From Dyadobacter sp. CY343 (lineage in GTDB: Bacteria > Bacteroidota > Bacteroidia > Cytophagales > Spirosomataceae): DNA of 64,000 bases. The notes under the pieces are model-generated. The model worked only from the letters and a program-made list of their open reading frames with translations. It was not told the DNA's origin and made no database searches. This document shows, piece by piece, positions 8,879-18,132 of this stretch; within the stretch, counting starts at the first letter, position 1, and every line of letters begins with the position of its first letter. The translations under genes were made by a program, and so were the position numbers. The DNA lies in contig NZ_JAJUXK010000004.1 of the NCBI RefSeq assembly GCF_021390335.1, forward strand, positions 310,001 to 374,000, in the 5' to 3' direction.

Positions 8879-9016
8879 GTACAAGCTGTTAGCTATTAGC
8901 TGTTAGCTATTAGCTTTTGGCTTTTGTTTGTTGCTTCCAATAATAAAAAAGGCTAACGGCTAAAAGCTAACCGCTAATAGCTCAAGGCATCAATCTCGAA
9001 AAGAAAAATAACAACC
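8879..9016. repeat. Heptad GCTRTTA inverted repeat spacer between cysH and cysD
   Basis: About five consecutive 7-base units (GCTGTTA/GCTATTA, then GCTTTTG) at 8884-8926 are followed after about 24 bases by the complementary arm (GGCTAAC, GGCTAAA, AGCTAAC units) at 8951-8984. The arms form a strong hairpin in the spacer. Confidence 0.7.
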
Positions 9017-9958
9017 ATGTCATTACCAATCAATGAAGCTTCTGTAAGTGCTGCAAAGAAAGCTCCGGATTATCTGGATCAGCTTGAAGCGGAGGCTATT
9101 TACATTATGCGTGAGGTAGCGGGACAGTTTGAACGTCCTGCCTTACTATTTTCCGGTGGAAAAGATTCGATCACCCTCGTTCGTCTTGCTCAAAAAGCAT
9201 TTGCCCCAGGTAAAATCCCCTTCCCGCTGGTACATGTAGATACCGGACACAATTTCATCGAAGCGATCAATTACCGTGACGAGCTTGCTGAAAAGATTGG
9301 TGCAAAGCTGGTGGTAAGATATGTGGAGGATACGATCAAAGCGAAGGGATTGAAAGAGCAAACCGGCAAGAATGCAAGCCGCAATTGGCTGCAAACTTTT
9401 ACCCTGCTCGACACTATTGAAGAATTTGAATTTGATGCCTGCATTGGCGGGGCCCGCCGGGATGAAGAAAAAGCGCGTGCGAAAGAGCGTATCTTCTCCT
9501 TCCGCGATGAATTTGGTCAGTGGGACCCGAAACGTCAGCGGCCGGAACTCTGGAATTTATTTAACGGACGGATCCAAAAAGGTGAAAACGTGCGCGTGTT
9601 CCCGATCTCCAACTGGACGGAACTGGATGTATGGGCTTACCTGAAAAGAGAAGGGATTACATTGCCTTCTATCTATTTCGCCCACGAAAGAGAGTTGATC
9701 CTGCGTGACGGAAAATTATTGAACAATACCCCGGTGATTGAAAGCGACCCGGAAGATCAGATCGTAACGCGCCAGGTTCGTTTCCGGACCGTGGGCGATA
9801 TGACCTGCACCGCAGCCGTCGAGTCCAGCGCAGCTACTCTGGATGAAGTAATTGCCGAAATCTCAATTTCGAGGATCAGCGAACGCGGCGAAACCCGCAT
9901 CGACGACCAGCAGACGGAAGCTGCGATGGAGGATCGGAAAAAGGGAGGGTATTTCTGA
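9017..9958 (+). CDS. cysD: Sulfate adenylyltransferase subunit 2 (CysD)
   Basis: A 313-residue ATP-pyrophosphatase-fold subunit of ATP sulfurylase. The PP-loop S-G-G-K-D-S is at 46-51, and the conserved G-G-A-R-R-D-E-E-K-A-R-A-K segment follows in mid protein. CysD adenylates sulfate to APS and is powered by the GTPase CysN, encoded 89 bases downstream. The length and the C-terminal family ending (R-K-K-G-G-Y-F) are normal. Confidence 0.95.
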   Translation: MSLPINEASVSAAKKAPDYLDQLEAEAIYIMREVAGQFERPALLFSGGKDSITLVRLAQKAFAPGKIPFPLVHVDTGHNFIEAINYRDELAEKIGAKLVVRYVEDTIKAKGLKEQTGKNASRNWLQTFTLLDTIEEFEFDACIGGARRDEEKARAKERIFSFRDEFGQWDPKRQRPELWNLFNGRIQKGENVRVFPISNWTELDVWAYLKREGITLPSIYFAHERELILRDGKLLNNTPVIESDPEDQIVTRQVRFRTVGDMTCTAAVESSAATLDEVIAEISISRISERGETRIDDQQTEAAMEDRKKGGYF

Positions 9959-10047
9959 TCGAACGTGGTGCAGCCCTTCGGCTACGCTCAGGGTGACAAT
10001 AACGGTCATTCAGTCATTCAATCAATCAATAATTCAACATTAAACAG

Positions 10048-11292
10048 GTGGATTTACTAAGATTTATAACAGCAGGATCGGTTGACGATGGGAAGAGTAC
10101 CTTGATCGGTCGCCTGCTTTACGATACAAAAAATATATTGGCAGATCAGATGGAAGCCATCGAACGTGCCAGCAAAAGCCGCAATACGGGAGAAATTGAC
10201 CTTGCTTTGTTAACCGACGGTTTGCGTTCGGAGCGTGAGCAGGGTATTACGATCGATGTAGCTTATAAATATTTCCAGACACCAAACCGTAAGTTCATCA
10301 GTATCGATGCGCCGGGGCATATTCAGTATACCAGAAATATGGTTACGGGTGCTTCTAATGCAGATCTGGCCATTATTTTGGTAGATGCGCGCCACGGAGT
10401 AGTAGAGCAGACCCGCAGACATTCCCTGATCGCTTCGATGCTGGGTATTCCCCACGTGATCGTTGCGATTAACAAAATGGATCTGGTTGGTAACTCGGAA
10501 GATGCATTTTTAGAAATAGCAAAATCCTATCAGGAACTTGCCAATAAGCTGAATATCAAAGACCTGACAATCATTCCGGTCAGCGCATTAAATGGTGATA
10601 ATATCGTGGACAGATCGGCGAATATGAGCTGGTATACCGGCGAGACGCTGCTTTCTGTTCTTGAAAATGTGAATGTATTGAAAGACCAGAACCAGGAAGA
10701 CGGAAGGTTTGCGGTACAATACGTAATCCGCCCTCAGACTGACGAGCTGCACGATTACCGCGGCTATGCAGGACGGGTTCAAAGCGGTACTTTCAAAAAA
10801 GGAGATCTGATTAAAGTATTGCCTTCCGAGCAGGAATCTAAAATCGCTAAAATAGAATTCGGCGGAAACGAAATAGAAGAAGCCTCTGTTTTAGAATCTG
10901 TAACGATCTTGTTGGAAGACGATATTGATATCAGCCGCGGAGATAATATTGTTTCTCTGAATAATTCCCCGATCGTAAGCCAGGACATCGAAGCGCTGGT
11001 TTGCTGGATGGACGATAGAAAAACGCTGAAACCAGGAGACAAATACGTGTTGCAGCACGGCACCGCCAGATCCCGCTGTTCAGTCCGGGACATTGAATAC
11101 CAGATCGATATCAATTCTTACGAGAAAATGGACGAGGTGGAAAGCCTGAAATTGAACGATGTTGCCAGAATCATTTTAAGAACTGCCCAGCCAATCGCAT
11201 ACGATCCCTATCAGAAAAACCGCGCAAACGGCGCAGCGATCCTGATTGACGAGACTTCGAATGTCACCGTTGGTGCATGCATGATTGAATAA
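10048..11292 (+). CDS. cysN: Sulfate adenylyltransferase subunit 1, GTPase (CysN)
   Basis: A 414-residue EF-Tu-like GTPase that couples GTP hydrolysis to APS formation by CysD. G1 is G-S-V-D-D-G-K-S-T (10-18), G3 is D-A-P-G-H (87-91) and G4 is N-K-M-D (142-145). Two beta-barrel domains follow. The length shows no fused APS kinase (CysC) domain, in keeping with direct APS reduction by CysH. The start is GTG at 10048, immediately before the conserved L-L-R-F-I-T-A-G-S. A repeat-derived spacer separates it from cysD. Confidence 0.95.
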   Translation: MDLLRFITAGSVDDGKSTLIGRLLYDTKNILADQMEAIERASKSRNTGEIDLALLTDGLRSEREQGITIDVAYKYFQTPNRKFISIDAPGHIQYTRNMVTGASNADLAIILVDARHGVVEQTRRHSLIASMLGIPHVIVAINKMDLVGNSEDAFLEIAKSYQELANKLNIKDLTIIPVSALNGDNIVDRSANMSWYTGETLLSVLENVNVLKDQNQEDGRFAVQYVIRPQTDELHDYRGYAGRVQSGTFKKGDLIKVLPSEQESKIAKIEFGGNEIEEASVLESVTILLEDDIDISRGDNIVSLNNSPIVSQDIEALVCWMDDRKTLKPGDKYVLQHGTARSRCSVRDIEYQIDINSYEKMDEVESLKLNDVARIILRTAQPIAYDPYQKNRANGAAILIDETSNVTVGACMIE

Positions 11293-11307
11293 ATACAGAA
11301 TATCACC

Positions 11308-13536
11308 ATGAGCGAAATAATCATTTCTGACAAAGTATCCGCCGTTGCAAAGCGTGATATCGTTGATTTAAACCAAAAAATCAATGCATTTAATACAGGC
11401 GCTACGCCGGAGGAAGTTTTCCGGAAGTTCCGTCTGACGCGGGGCGTTTACGGTCAGCGCCAGCCGGGGGTTCAAATGATCCGTATCAAATTACCTTACG
11501 GACGCATTACCGCCGATCAGCTTGTTCGGATCGCGGATACTTCGGACAAATTTGCAACCGGAAACCTGCATGCGACCACGCGCCAGGATATACAGCTGCA
11601 CTTTGTAAAGCTCTCGGATTCACCGCAATTATGGGCTGACCTGGAAGATGCTGGAATTACGCTGAAAGAAGCGTGCGGAAACACGATACGCAACGTGACT
11701 GCTTCGTCGATCGCAGGAATTGATCCCGACGAACCTTTCGATGTGACACCGATCACGCATTCGATATTTACCTATTTCCTACGCAATCCGATCAATCAGG
11801 ATATGGGACGGAAATTCAAGATCGCTGTCTCTTCATCTGAAAAAGATACTGCGCTCGCATTTATTCATGATGTGGGTCTGATCGCCAAAATGGGCGTGAA
11901 TGCAGCCGGGGAAACTGTTAAAGGATTTAAAGTATTGATTGGTGGTGGATTAGGCGCGCAGCCTTTTTCAGCACAAACAGCATTTGAATTTCTTGAAGAA
12001 AAAGACGTAATACCATTCATAGAAGCATTGTTGCGCGTTTTTGACCGTTACGGAGAACGTGTTCGTCGCCACAAAGCTCGTATGAAGTTTCTTCTGAATG
12101 ACCTGGGCCTGGAAGATATGCTGGCCAAAGTGGAGGAAGAGCGTACAGCGGTTAAAAACAAGGTTTTTGAAATTCCAGAAGATCTATTTGGCACGAAGGA
12201 GGTTGAATCTTTCATTTATGCAGATCGCCCTTCTCTGAGCGAATCTGATATTTTGAGAATAGCCGCTGAAAGCATTGACGCTGACAAGCTGGACATTTTC
12301 ACAAAATGGCTGAGGACCAACACATTTGAACAAAAACAAAAAGGCTGGTACGCAGTACAGTTGCGGGTTTTGCTTGGAGATATGAATTCAAATATCGCGC
12401 GGAGCCTGGCGGATGTAGTGCGTCAATATGCAGCAGACGATATTCGGGTGACTGTAAACCAGGGCTATTTGCTTCGGTTCGTAAAAGGCGAAGATTTGGT
12501 TGCTATTTACCACGAACTTGCCAAGTTAGGACTGGCTGCTCCGGGTTTTGACAGCACGATGGATATTACCACCTGCCCGGGAACGGATACGTGTAACCTT
12601 GCGATTTCCAGCAGCTACGGAATTACCCGCGTGCTGGAAGATGTAATGCGTGACGAGTATCCTGAAATGATTTATAATCAAGATATTAAGATCAAGATCA
12701 GCGGCTGTATGAATGGCTGCGGACAGCATAATGCGTGTAACATCGGCTTCCACGGAAGCTCTGTGAAAAACGGCAAACTGGTTCTTCCTGCATTACAGGT
12801 TTTACTTGGCGGCGGCTTTACAGGAGACGGCGTCGGGCTGATCGGAGATAAAGTGATCAAAGTTCCGACCAAGCGCGGACCGGAAGCATTGCGTATGCTT
12901 TTCGATGATTATGAGAAGAATGCGTACGATGGAGAGTATTACAATCAATACTACCAGCGTCAGACTAAGAACTATTTCTTCCAGCTACTGAAACCGCTTG
13001 CAGATCTTTCAACCGTGAGCGACGACGATTACCGCGACTGGGACCACGACGAACTTTTTAAAACTGAGATCGGTGTCGGTGAATGCGCGAGTGTAATGGT
13101 CGATCTGGTTGCTACCACAATTACAGAAGGTCAGGAAAAATTAAATCTGGCTAAGGAAAACTTTGAATCGGGCGTTTGGGCGGATGCTATTTATCACGCT
13201 TACAACGTATTTATCACCGGCGCAAAAGGTTTACTGATGACGAAAGACGTGAATACCAACACACAATATGGTATTATCAACGATTTCGAAACGCATTTTG
13301 GTCAGGATTTTGAATATGAAACGCCTGCGGAATTTGCGCTTGCTGAAAAAGCTGCTACTCCATTTAAGTCACTGGTATTCAGCATTAATAAATTTGAACC
13401 AACCGAGCAATTCGCAACCTACTTCATCAGTACTGCGGATAAATTCCTGAATTTTGTTCGCGACACCCGAGAGACGCAACTAGCGGAAACCGGAGAGCCG
13501 GCATTGCAGGAATTGTCTTTCGGAAAAGATAGCTAA
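11308..13536 (+). CDS. Siroheme [4Fe-4S] sulfite (nitrite) reductase with C-terminal HEPN-like domain
   Basis: A 742-residue protein. Residues 1-560 form the duplicated ferredoxin-type nitrite/sulfite reductase fold. C423, C429, C467 and C471 give the C-x5-C...C-x3-C pattern that binds the cubane cluster bridged to siroheme. Substrate is most likely sulfite, since it lies 15 bases after cysN. After about residue 600 there is a helical extension (about 140 residues) with features of a HEPN domain (A-K-E-N-F-E-S-G, Y-H-A-Y-N-V-F, G-I-I-N-D-F). It lacks the R-x4-6-H ribonuclease motif, so nuclease activity is unlikely. Typical NirA/Sir proteins are about 550-600 residues. Confidence 0.88.
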   Translation: MSEIIISDKVSAVAKRDIVDLNQKINAFNTGATPEEVFRKFRLTRGVYGQRQPGVQMIRIKLPYGRITADQLVRIADTSDKFATGNLHATTRQDIQLHFVKLSDSPQLWADLEDAGITLKEACGNTIRNVTASSIAGIDPDEPFDVTPITHSIFTYFLRNPINQDMGRKFKIAVSSSEKDTALAFIHDVGLIAKMGVNAAGETVKGFKVLIGGGLGAQPFSAQTAFEFLEEKDVIPFIEALLRVFDRYGERVRRHKARMKFLLNDLGLEDMLAKVEEERTAVKNKVFEIPEDLFGTKEVESFIYADRPSLSESDILRIAAESIDADKLDIFTKWLRTNTFEQKQKGWYAVQLRVLLGDMNSNIARSLADVVRQYAADDIRVTVNQGYLLRFVKGEDLVAIYHELAKLGLAAPGFDSTMDITTCPGTDTCNLAISSSYGITRVLEDVMRDEYPEMIYNQDIKIKISGCMNGCGQHNACNIGFHGSSVKNGKLVLPALQVLLGGGFTGDGVGLIGDKVIKVPTKRGPEALRMLFDDYEKNAYDGEYYNQYYQRQTKNYFFQLLKPLADLSTVSDDDYRDWDHDELFKTEIGVGECASVMVDLVATTITEGQEKLNLAKENFESGVWADAIYHAYNVFITGAKGLLMTKDVNTNTQYGIINDFETHFGQDFEYETPAEFALAEKAATPFKSLVFSINKFEPTEQFATYFISTADKFLNFVRDTRETQLAETGEPALQELSFGKDS

Positions 13537-13623
13537 GGATTAGGTGTTAGCGATTAGCTGTTAGCTGTTAGTTTTTTTGCTAAGGGTTAGTGGCTAACAG
13601 CTAAAAGCCAACAGCAAAACAAT
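13537..13623. repeat. Heptad inverted repeat spacer between sulfite reductase and cobA
   Basis: Units GTGTTAG, CGATTAG, CTGTTAG, CTGTTAG at about 13545-13572 face GGCTAACAG/CTAAAAGCC units at about 13590-13616. Same family as the spacers at 6145 and 8879, and again hairpin-forming. Confidence 0.65.
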
Positions 13624-14391
13624 ATGAAACTTACATTAATCGGTGCTGGGCCGGGTGATCCTGATTTGATCACTTTAAAGGGAGTCAAGGCTTTGCAAAA
13701 AGCCCGCGTCGTTTTGTACGATTCCCTCGCCCACCCTTCGTTACTGGATCATTGTCCTGAGGATTGTGTCAAAATACTCGTCGGAAAACGCTTTGGTAAA
13801 ACAAGCTGCGGACAGGATGAAATCAATGACCTGATCGTCGAAAAAGCAAAGCAATATGGTGAAGTCGTGCGTTTGAAAGGCGGCGACTCATTTATATTTG
13901 GACGTGGGTACGAAGAAGTAATTTTTGCAGCGGGTTATGGTATTGAATCCGAAATTATCCCCGGTATTTCCAGCAGCTACGCAGTTCCTGCATTAGCTGG
14001 TATCCCACTCACATCCAGAGGGATAAGTGAAAGTTTTTGGGTAATTACGGGTACTACCAAAGCCCACGAGCTATCCAAAGACCTGCATCTGGCGGCGCAA
14101 TCTTCTGCCACCGTTGTGGTTTTAATGGGCTTGCACAAGCTCAATGAAATTGTCGAAATGTATTCCGGGCTGAATAAAATGGATGAACCAATTGCGATCA
14201 TTCAAAATGGAACACTGGAAAATCAGAAGGTTGTAACAGGGCGGATCAGCAATATTTTGCCGCTTTCCAAAGTAAGCGAAATCGGTTCGCCGGCTATTAT
14301 GATCATCGGAAAAGTAGCCGCTTTACCAGACCTGTCGTTTGAAAAAGTAAATGAAATGATGCAGCAGGGAAGTTCAGTTGCGGGACTCTGA
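13624..14391 (+). CDS. cobA: Uroporphyrinogen-III C-methyltransferase
   Basis: A 255-residue SAM-dependent enzyme (CobA/SUMT) that methylates uroporphyrinogen III at C2 and C7 to give precorrin-2, the precursor of siroheme needed by the reductase just upstream. Visible family motifs are G-A-G-P-G-D-P-D-L at the N-terminus, R-L-K-G-G-D-S-F-I-F-G-R in the middle and P-G-I-S-S-S-Y-A-V-P-A. It is a single-domain form with no fused Met8 dehydrogenase/chelatase. The window has no separate complete enzyme for the last two siroheme steps. Confidence 0.93.
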   Translation: MKLTLIGAGPGDPDLITLKGVKALQKARVVLYDSLAHPSLLDHCPEDCVKILVGKRFGKTSCGQDEINDLIVEKAKQYGEVVRLKGGDSFIFGRGYEEVIFAAGYGIESEIIPGISSSYAVPALAGIPLTSRGISESFWVITGTTKAHELSKDLHLAAQSSATVVVLMGLHKLNEIVEMYSGLNKMDEPIAIIQNGTLENQKVVTGRISNILPLSKVSEIGSPAIMIIGKVAALPDLSFEKVNEMMQQGSSVAGL

Positions 14392-14393
14392 TA

Positions 14394-14741
14394 TTAAAGC
14401 AATCTGAGGAACCAGTTGATATCCAGCACCCTGCCCTTCTGGTGAAATTCCAGAAAATAGATAATACCTGCCAGGATCAGATAGCTGAAAAACAACCACT
14501 TCTTTTTAATTTCGTACTGATCGTGATGGTGCACGTAATCGTATACCATTGAGGCTGTAAAACCGAAAATCATTAAAGCAAAGGAAAGCAGGCCGCAATC
14601 CTGCCGGTAATGCATGTACGTCCGCAATGCGGGGGCGCCGAGCACCAGGTACATCAGCCACATGCCAAAACCGATCCGGTACAGGTAAACACTCAGACGG
14701 CGATCATTCTTAATGTCAAATAACCCTTCCAGCATGTCCAT
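14394..14741 (-). CDS. Small integral membrane protein of unknown function
   Basis: About 115 residues when started at the Met encoded at 14741; an upstream in-frame Met at 14783 would add 14 residues. There are about three hydrophobic segments: near Y-R-I-G-F-G-M-W-L-M-Y, near L-L-S-F-A-L-M-I-F-G-F and near W-L-F-F-S-Y-L-I-L-A-G. A His-rich loop (Y-V-H-H-H-D-Q) sits between the second and third. I do not recognise the family. It converges on cobA (2 bases apart) and is divergent from the acyltransferase gene at 14823. Confidence 0.65.
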   Translation of the reverse strand: MDMLEGLFDIKNDRRLSVYLYRIGFGMWLMYLVLGAPALRTYMHYRQDCGLLSFALMIFGFTASMVYDYVHHHDQYEIKKKWLFFSYLILAGIIYFLEFHQKGRVLDINWFLRLL

Positions 14742-14822
14742 GCAATTGTTTGAAAGAGTGAATCTAACAAAATTAGTAGACAAATGCCAACGTTTACTTA
14801 CTGATAGTATAACCCTGGTATT

Positions 14823-15737
14823 GTGAAATCTGTTTTAAAGAAACGCACCGTCTCTAAACTACTTTTTGCCCTTTTGAACCGAATTTCCAGGCTTTCCTGG
14901 AAAAATGCGTTTCGCCTTTCCGACTTTCTTTGCTGGTCCATATTCCATGTGGGCGGATACAGAAAAAAAGTAATTTTCGAAAATCTCAGAAATAGCTTCC
15001 CTGAAAAAACGGAGGAAGAGCTCGAATGCATTGCTAAAAATTTCTACCGGCATTTTACTGACCTTATCGTCGAAACGATCAAGTTCCGCACTGCAACGCC
15101 GCAGTGTGTTTGCGAGCGGATACAGGGGGATATCAGTATCATGGATCATTTTTATCAAAACAAGACCAACATTATTTACCTTATGGGGCACCGGGGAAAC
15201 TGGGAATTGGCCAACCTTTTCTCATCCCTTACCTTCACCCACGAATGCATAGTAGTGTACCGCCCGCTGCAAAATCCGGAATCGGACCAGTGGCTTCGCG
15301 ACTTGCGTACAAGATTCGGCGCGAAGTTAGTTTCAATGGAAAATATATTTAAAGAACTGCAAAAGCCGCGCGACAAACCTTATGTAGTGGTATTGGCCAA
15401 TGATCAGTCGCCTAACCCGAAAACCGCATTCTGGACGCAGTTTCTAAATCAGGATACCGGCGTTTTCAGGGGAGTAGAAACGATTGCGAGACGCTATAAC
15501 CTGACCGTATTGTATGCGGATTTCAGTAAAGTGGCCGACAAGCGCGGCTACTATCAGGTTAATATCTGTAAGATCACCGACAAGCCAAGAGAAGTTCCGA
15601 ATAATTCCATCCTGGAAACGCAGCTCAGGATTTTGCAGCGCGATATTGAGAACCAGCCGCATAACTGGCTGTGGAGCCACAGGCGCTGGAAACACAAGCG
15701 GCCGGAAATGCTGAAACCGGAGCAGGTATTGCATTAA
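14823..15737 (+). CDS. Lysophospholipid/lipid A acyltransferase family protein (LpxL/HtrB-like)
   Basis: A 304-residue member of the lipid A late acyltransferase family. The catalytic motif H-x4-E appears as H-R-G-N-W-E (123-128), followed by a conserved N-D-Q-S-P segment near 200. The N-terminal part carries a hydrophobic membrane-associating stretch. These enzymes transfer a fatty acyl chain from acyl-ACP onto lipid A or a related lipid at the inner face of the membrane. The start is GTG at 14823. The heptosyltransferase-like gene 81 bases downstream supports an envelope role. An ornithine/amino-lipid acyltransferase is a less likely alternative. Confidence 0.85.
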   Translation: MKSVLKKRTVSKLLFALLNRISRLSWKNAFRLSDFLCWSIFHVGGYRKKVIFENLRNSFPEKTEEELECIAKNFYRHFTDLIVETIKFRTATPQCVCERIQGDISIMDHFYQNKTNIIYLMGHRGNWELANLFSSLTFTHECIVVYRPLQNPESDQWLRDLRTRFGAKLVSMENIFKELQKPRDKPYVVVLANDQSPNPKTAFWTQFLNQDTGVFRGVETIARRYNLTVLYADFSKVADKRGYYQVNICKITDKPREVPNNSILETQLRILQRDIENQPHNWLWSHRRWKHKRPEMLKPEQVLH

Positions 15738-15818
15738 CATGAGCCCGACGCAGTTTCAGGCTTTTAAAACAGCGTCGAAACTACTTCTTTTGCATAACTG
15801 CAACATCAACCCATAAAT

Positions 15819-16805
15819 GTGAGTAAACCGGTAAAATTTCTGATCCTCCGTTTTTCATCCATTGGCGACATCATATTGACAACGCCGGTGATCAGGTGCC
15901 TGAAACAGCAGCATCCGCAAGCTGAGATCCACTATTTTACCAAAAGTAAATTCGAATTCCTGCTGCTGGACAACCCTTATGTCGACAAGATCTGGCTACT
16001 TGAAAAAAATACGAAACAAGTACTCGAACAGCTGAAAAAAGAGCAGTTTGATTACGTAATAGACCTTCACACCAATATCCGCACATTAAGGGTCAAATTC
16101 GCATTGCGCGTTCCTTCATTTAGTTTCGACAAGCTGAATGTGCTGAAATGGCTGATCACGCAGTTCAAAATCGATTACCTGCCCGATATTCATATTGTAG
16201 ACAGGTACATGGAAACGCTTGCTACTTTCGGAATCACGAACGATGGGCAGGGGCTGGACTATTTCATACCTTATAAGGATAATGTAGAACCCGAGTGGCT
16301 CCCGCCAACACACCGCGCCGCGTTTGTCGCGTATGCGATCGGAGGTCAGCATAATACCAAAAAATTACCCGTCGAAAGAATGATCGAGCTTTGCCGGAAA
16401 ATCAATTATCCGGTTGTGCTCCTGGGCGGGAAAGAGGATTTTGACAATGGAGAAATCATCCGGAATGCGATTGGTGACGGGCTGATCGTGAATACGTGCG
16501 GAAAATATAATTTCAACCAGTCCGCATCGCTGGTAAAGAAGGCGCTCATTGTGTTTTCGCATGACACCGGACTAATGCACGTAGCGGCCGCCTTTAAGAA
16601 AAAAGTATATTCGATCTGGGGAAATACGATTCCGGGTTTTGGCATGTATCCCTACAAAACCGCATTCGAAGTACTGGAAAGGCCCGACCTCGGTTGCAGG
16701 CCCTGCTCCAAGATTGGCTACAAAGCGTGCCCTCGGAAGCATTTCAAATGTATGAACGAGATTTCCTTCTCTTTCCCGATCAAAGAACTACCTGCCTCGA
16801 ATTAG
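15819..16805 (+). CDS. Glycosyltransferase family 9 (ADP-heptose:LPS heptosyltransferase-like)
   Basis: A 328-residue GT9 enzyme with two Rossmann-like halves. The opening I-L-R-F-S-S-I-G-D-I-I-L-T-T-P is the family signature, and the C-terminal half has S-H-D-T-G-L-M-H-V-A-A-A, the nucleotide-sugar binding segment. GT9 proteins add heptose or a related sugar to the LPS core. The start codon is GTG at 15819. Together with the acyltransferase upstream it suggests lipid A/core assembly, though the donor sugar is not certain. Confidence 0.87.
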   Translation: MSKPVKFLILRFSSIGDIILTTPVIRCLKQQHPQAEIHYFTKSKFEFLLLDNPYVDKIWLLEKNTKQVLEQLKKEQFDYVIDLHTNIRTLRVKFALRVPSFSFDKLNVLKWLITQFKIDYLPDIHIVDRYMETLATFGITNDGQGLDYFIPYKDNVEPEWLPPTHRAAFVAYAIGGQHNTKKLPVERMIELCRKINYPVVLLGGKEDFDNGEIIRNAIGDGLIVNTCGKYNFNQSASLVKKALIVFSHDTGLMHVAAAFKKKVYSIWGNTIPGFGMYPYKTAFEVLERPDLGCRPCSKIGYKACPRKHFKCMNEISFSFPIKELPASN

Positions 16806-16851
16806 TGTTACATTTCCTGATCATTCAAAGGCAAATCCACAAATCAGATTC

Positions 16852-17763
16852 ATGACAAAAAAAGTAAACGTAGGTTTGGTACAAATGAGCTGTACCGCTG
16901 ATGTTGTGGCCAATTTCCAAAAAGCTACAATCAAAATCCGCGAGGCTGCGCAAAAAGGCGCGAATATTATCTGCCTTCAGGAGCTTTTCAAATCCTTGTA
17001 TTTTTGTGATGTGGAAGACCACGGCAATTTCGCCCTGGCTGAGCCTATTCCCGGCCCCTCGACCGATCAGTTGAGTACTTTGGCAAAGGAATTGGGTGTG
17101 GTAATCATTGCTTCGCTTTTTGAAAAACGGGCGCACGGACTTTACCATAATACTACCGCCGTACTCGACGCCGACGGAGCCTACCTTGGCAAATACCGCA
17201 AAATGCATATTCCCGACGATCCGGGCTATTACGAGAAATTCTACTTCACGCCCGGCGACGCACCCACCGGCGATGCGCAGAGTGACGTTGCTGATCGCGA
17301 CGGCTACCGCATTTTTGACACGAAATTTGCGAAAATCGGCGTGCTGATCTGCTGGGATCAATGGTACCCGGAAGCGGCTCGCATAACCAGTTTAATGGGC
17401 GCTGAAATCCTTTTTTACCCTACGGCGATTGGCTGGGATACGAATGAAACCGATCCTGCTACGAATGAAGAACAATATGGCGCGTGGCAAACCATCCAGC
17501 GCGGACACGCTGTCGCGAACGGTGTATATGTGGTCTCTGTTAACCGCGTGGGTCGCGAGGCCGACCAGCAGTTCTGGGGCGGCTCATTTATCGCAAACCC
17601 GCACGGCAAATTGTTGTACCTCGCCCCACACGAGGGTGAAGTGACGCACGTGCAGGAACTTGATCTCGAAAAGCTGGATCACTATCGCACCACCTGGCCG
17701 TTTTTGCGTGACCGACGGATCGATTCTTACCGGCCGATATTGAAGAGATATATCGACTCTTGA
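16852..17763 (+). CDS. aguB: N-carbamoylputrescine amidase (nitrilase superfamily)
   Basis: A 303-residue carbon-nitrogen hydrolase with the Glu-Lys-Cys triad: E44 (C-L-Q-E-L-F), K117 (Y-R-K-M-H) and C167 (L-I-C-W-D-Q-W-Y-P-E). The segment around C167 and the closing hydrophobic core match the AguB group that releases putrescine, ammonia and CO2 from N-carbamoylputrescine. The partner, agmatine deiminase, is encoded about 9 kb away at 27094, so the usual aguA-aguB adjacency is lost here. The gene ends before a clear intrinsic terminator. Confidence 0.9.
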   Translation: MTKKVNVGLVQMSCTADVVANFQKATIKIREAAQKGANIICLQELFKSLYFCDVEDHGNFALAEPIPGPSTDQLSTLAKELGVVIIASLFEKRAHGLYHNTTAVLDADGAYLGKYRKMHIPDDPGYYEKFYFTPGDAPTGDAQSDVADRDGYRIFDTKFAKIGVLICWDQWYPEAARITSLMGAEILFYPTAIGWDTNETDPATNEEQYGAWQTIQRGHAVANGVYVVSVNRVGREADQQFWGGSFIANPHGKLLYLAPHEGEVTHVQELDLEKLDHYRTTWPFLRDRRIDSYRPILKRYIDS

Positions 17764-17798
17764 AAGGCATATAAATATAACTATTCCTATTAGACCAA

Positions 17799-17829
17799 AA
17801 GTGAGCTTCCAACCGGGGCTCACTTTTTT
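17799..17829 (+). terminator. Intrinsic terminator after aguB
   Basis: Arms AAGTGAGC (17799-17806) and GCTCACTT (17818-17825) form an 8-bp stem followed by a run of T. Confidence 0.85.
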
Positions 17830-18096
17830 GTTTTTCTATGCTCCGAGTCTGCATTTTAGCGCATTCAGAACATTAGTAACCACGCGTCACACTGAAAAAC
17901 TACACGTTAGTAGCATAAACGTCTATTTTATAGGGATTTACAAATCGAATTATGCATTTTTAATCTAGTAAATCAGTCGACAATATTAAAAAATGGTTAA
18001 GTAAAATTTTTTATCAGATTATTACAATACGATTTTATAAAGTTTTTAAATGACCAATTTTTATTGCAAAAAAGTCGATATAATTAATTTATTCTC
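17830..18096. other. AT-rich non-coding spacer upstream of susC promoter
   Basis: About 270 bases with long A/T runs and no convincing reading frame on either strand. It precedes the susC promoter and may hold upstream regulator sites, but no repeated or palindromic operator stood out. Confidence 0.5.
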
Positions 18097-18126
18097 TTGC
18101 ATCTTTTCACATTGTCAGTATATTTG
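18097..18126 (+). promoter_or_regulatory. Bacteroidota-type promoter for susC operon
   Basis: TTG at 18097-18099, a 19-base spacer and TATATTTG at 18119-18126 (exact TAnnTTTG). Initiation near 18133 would leave a leader of roughly 395 bases before the susC ATG. Confidence 0.6.
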
Positions 18127-18132
18127 AGAAGT

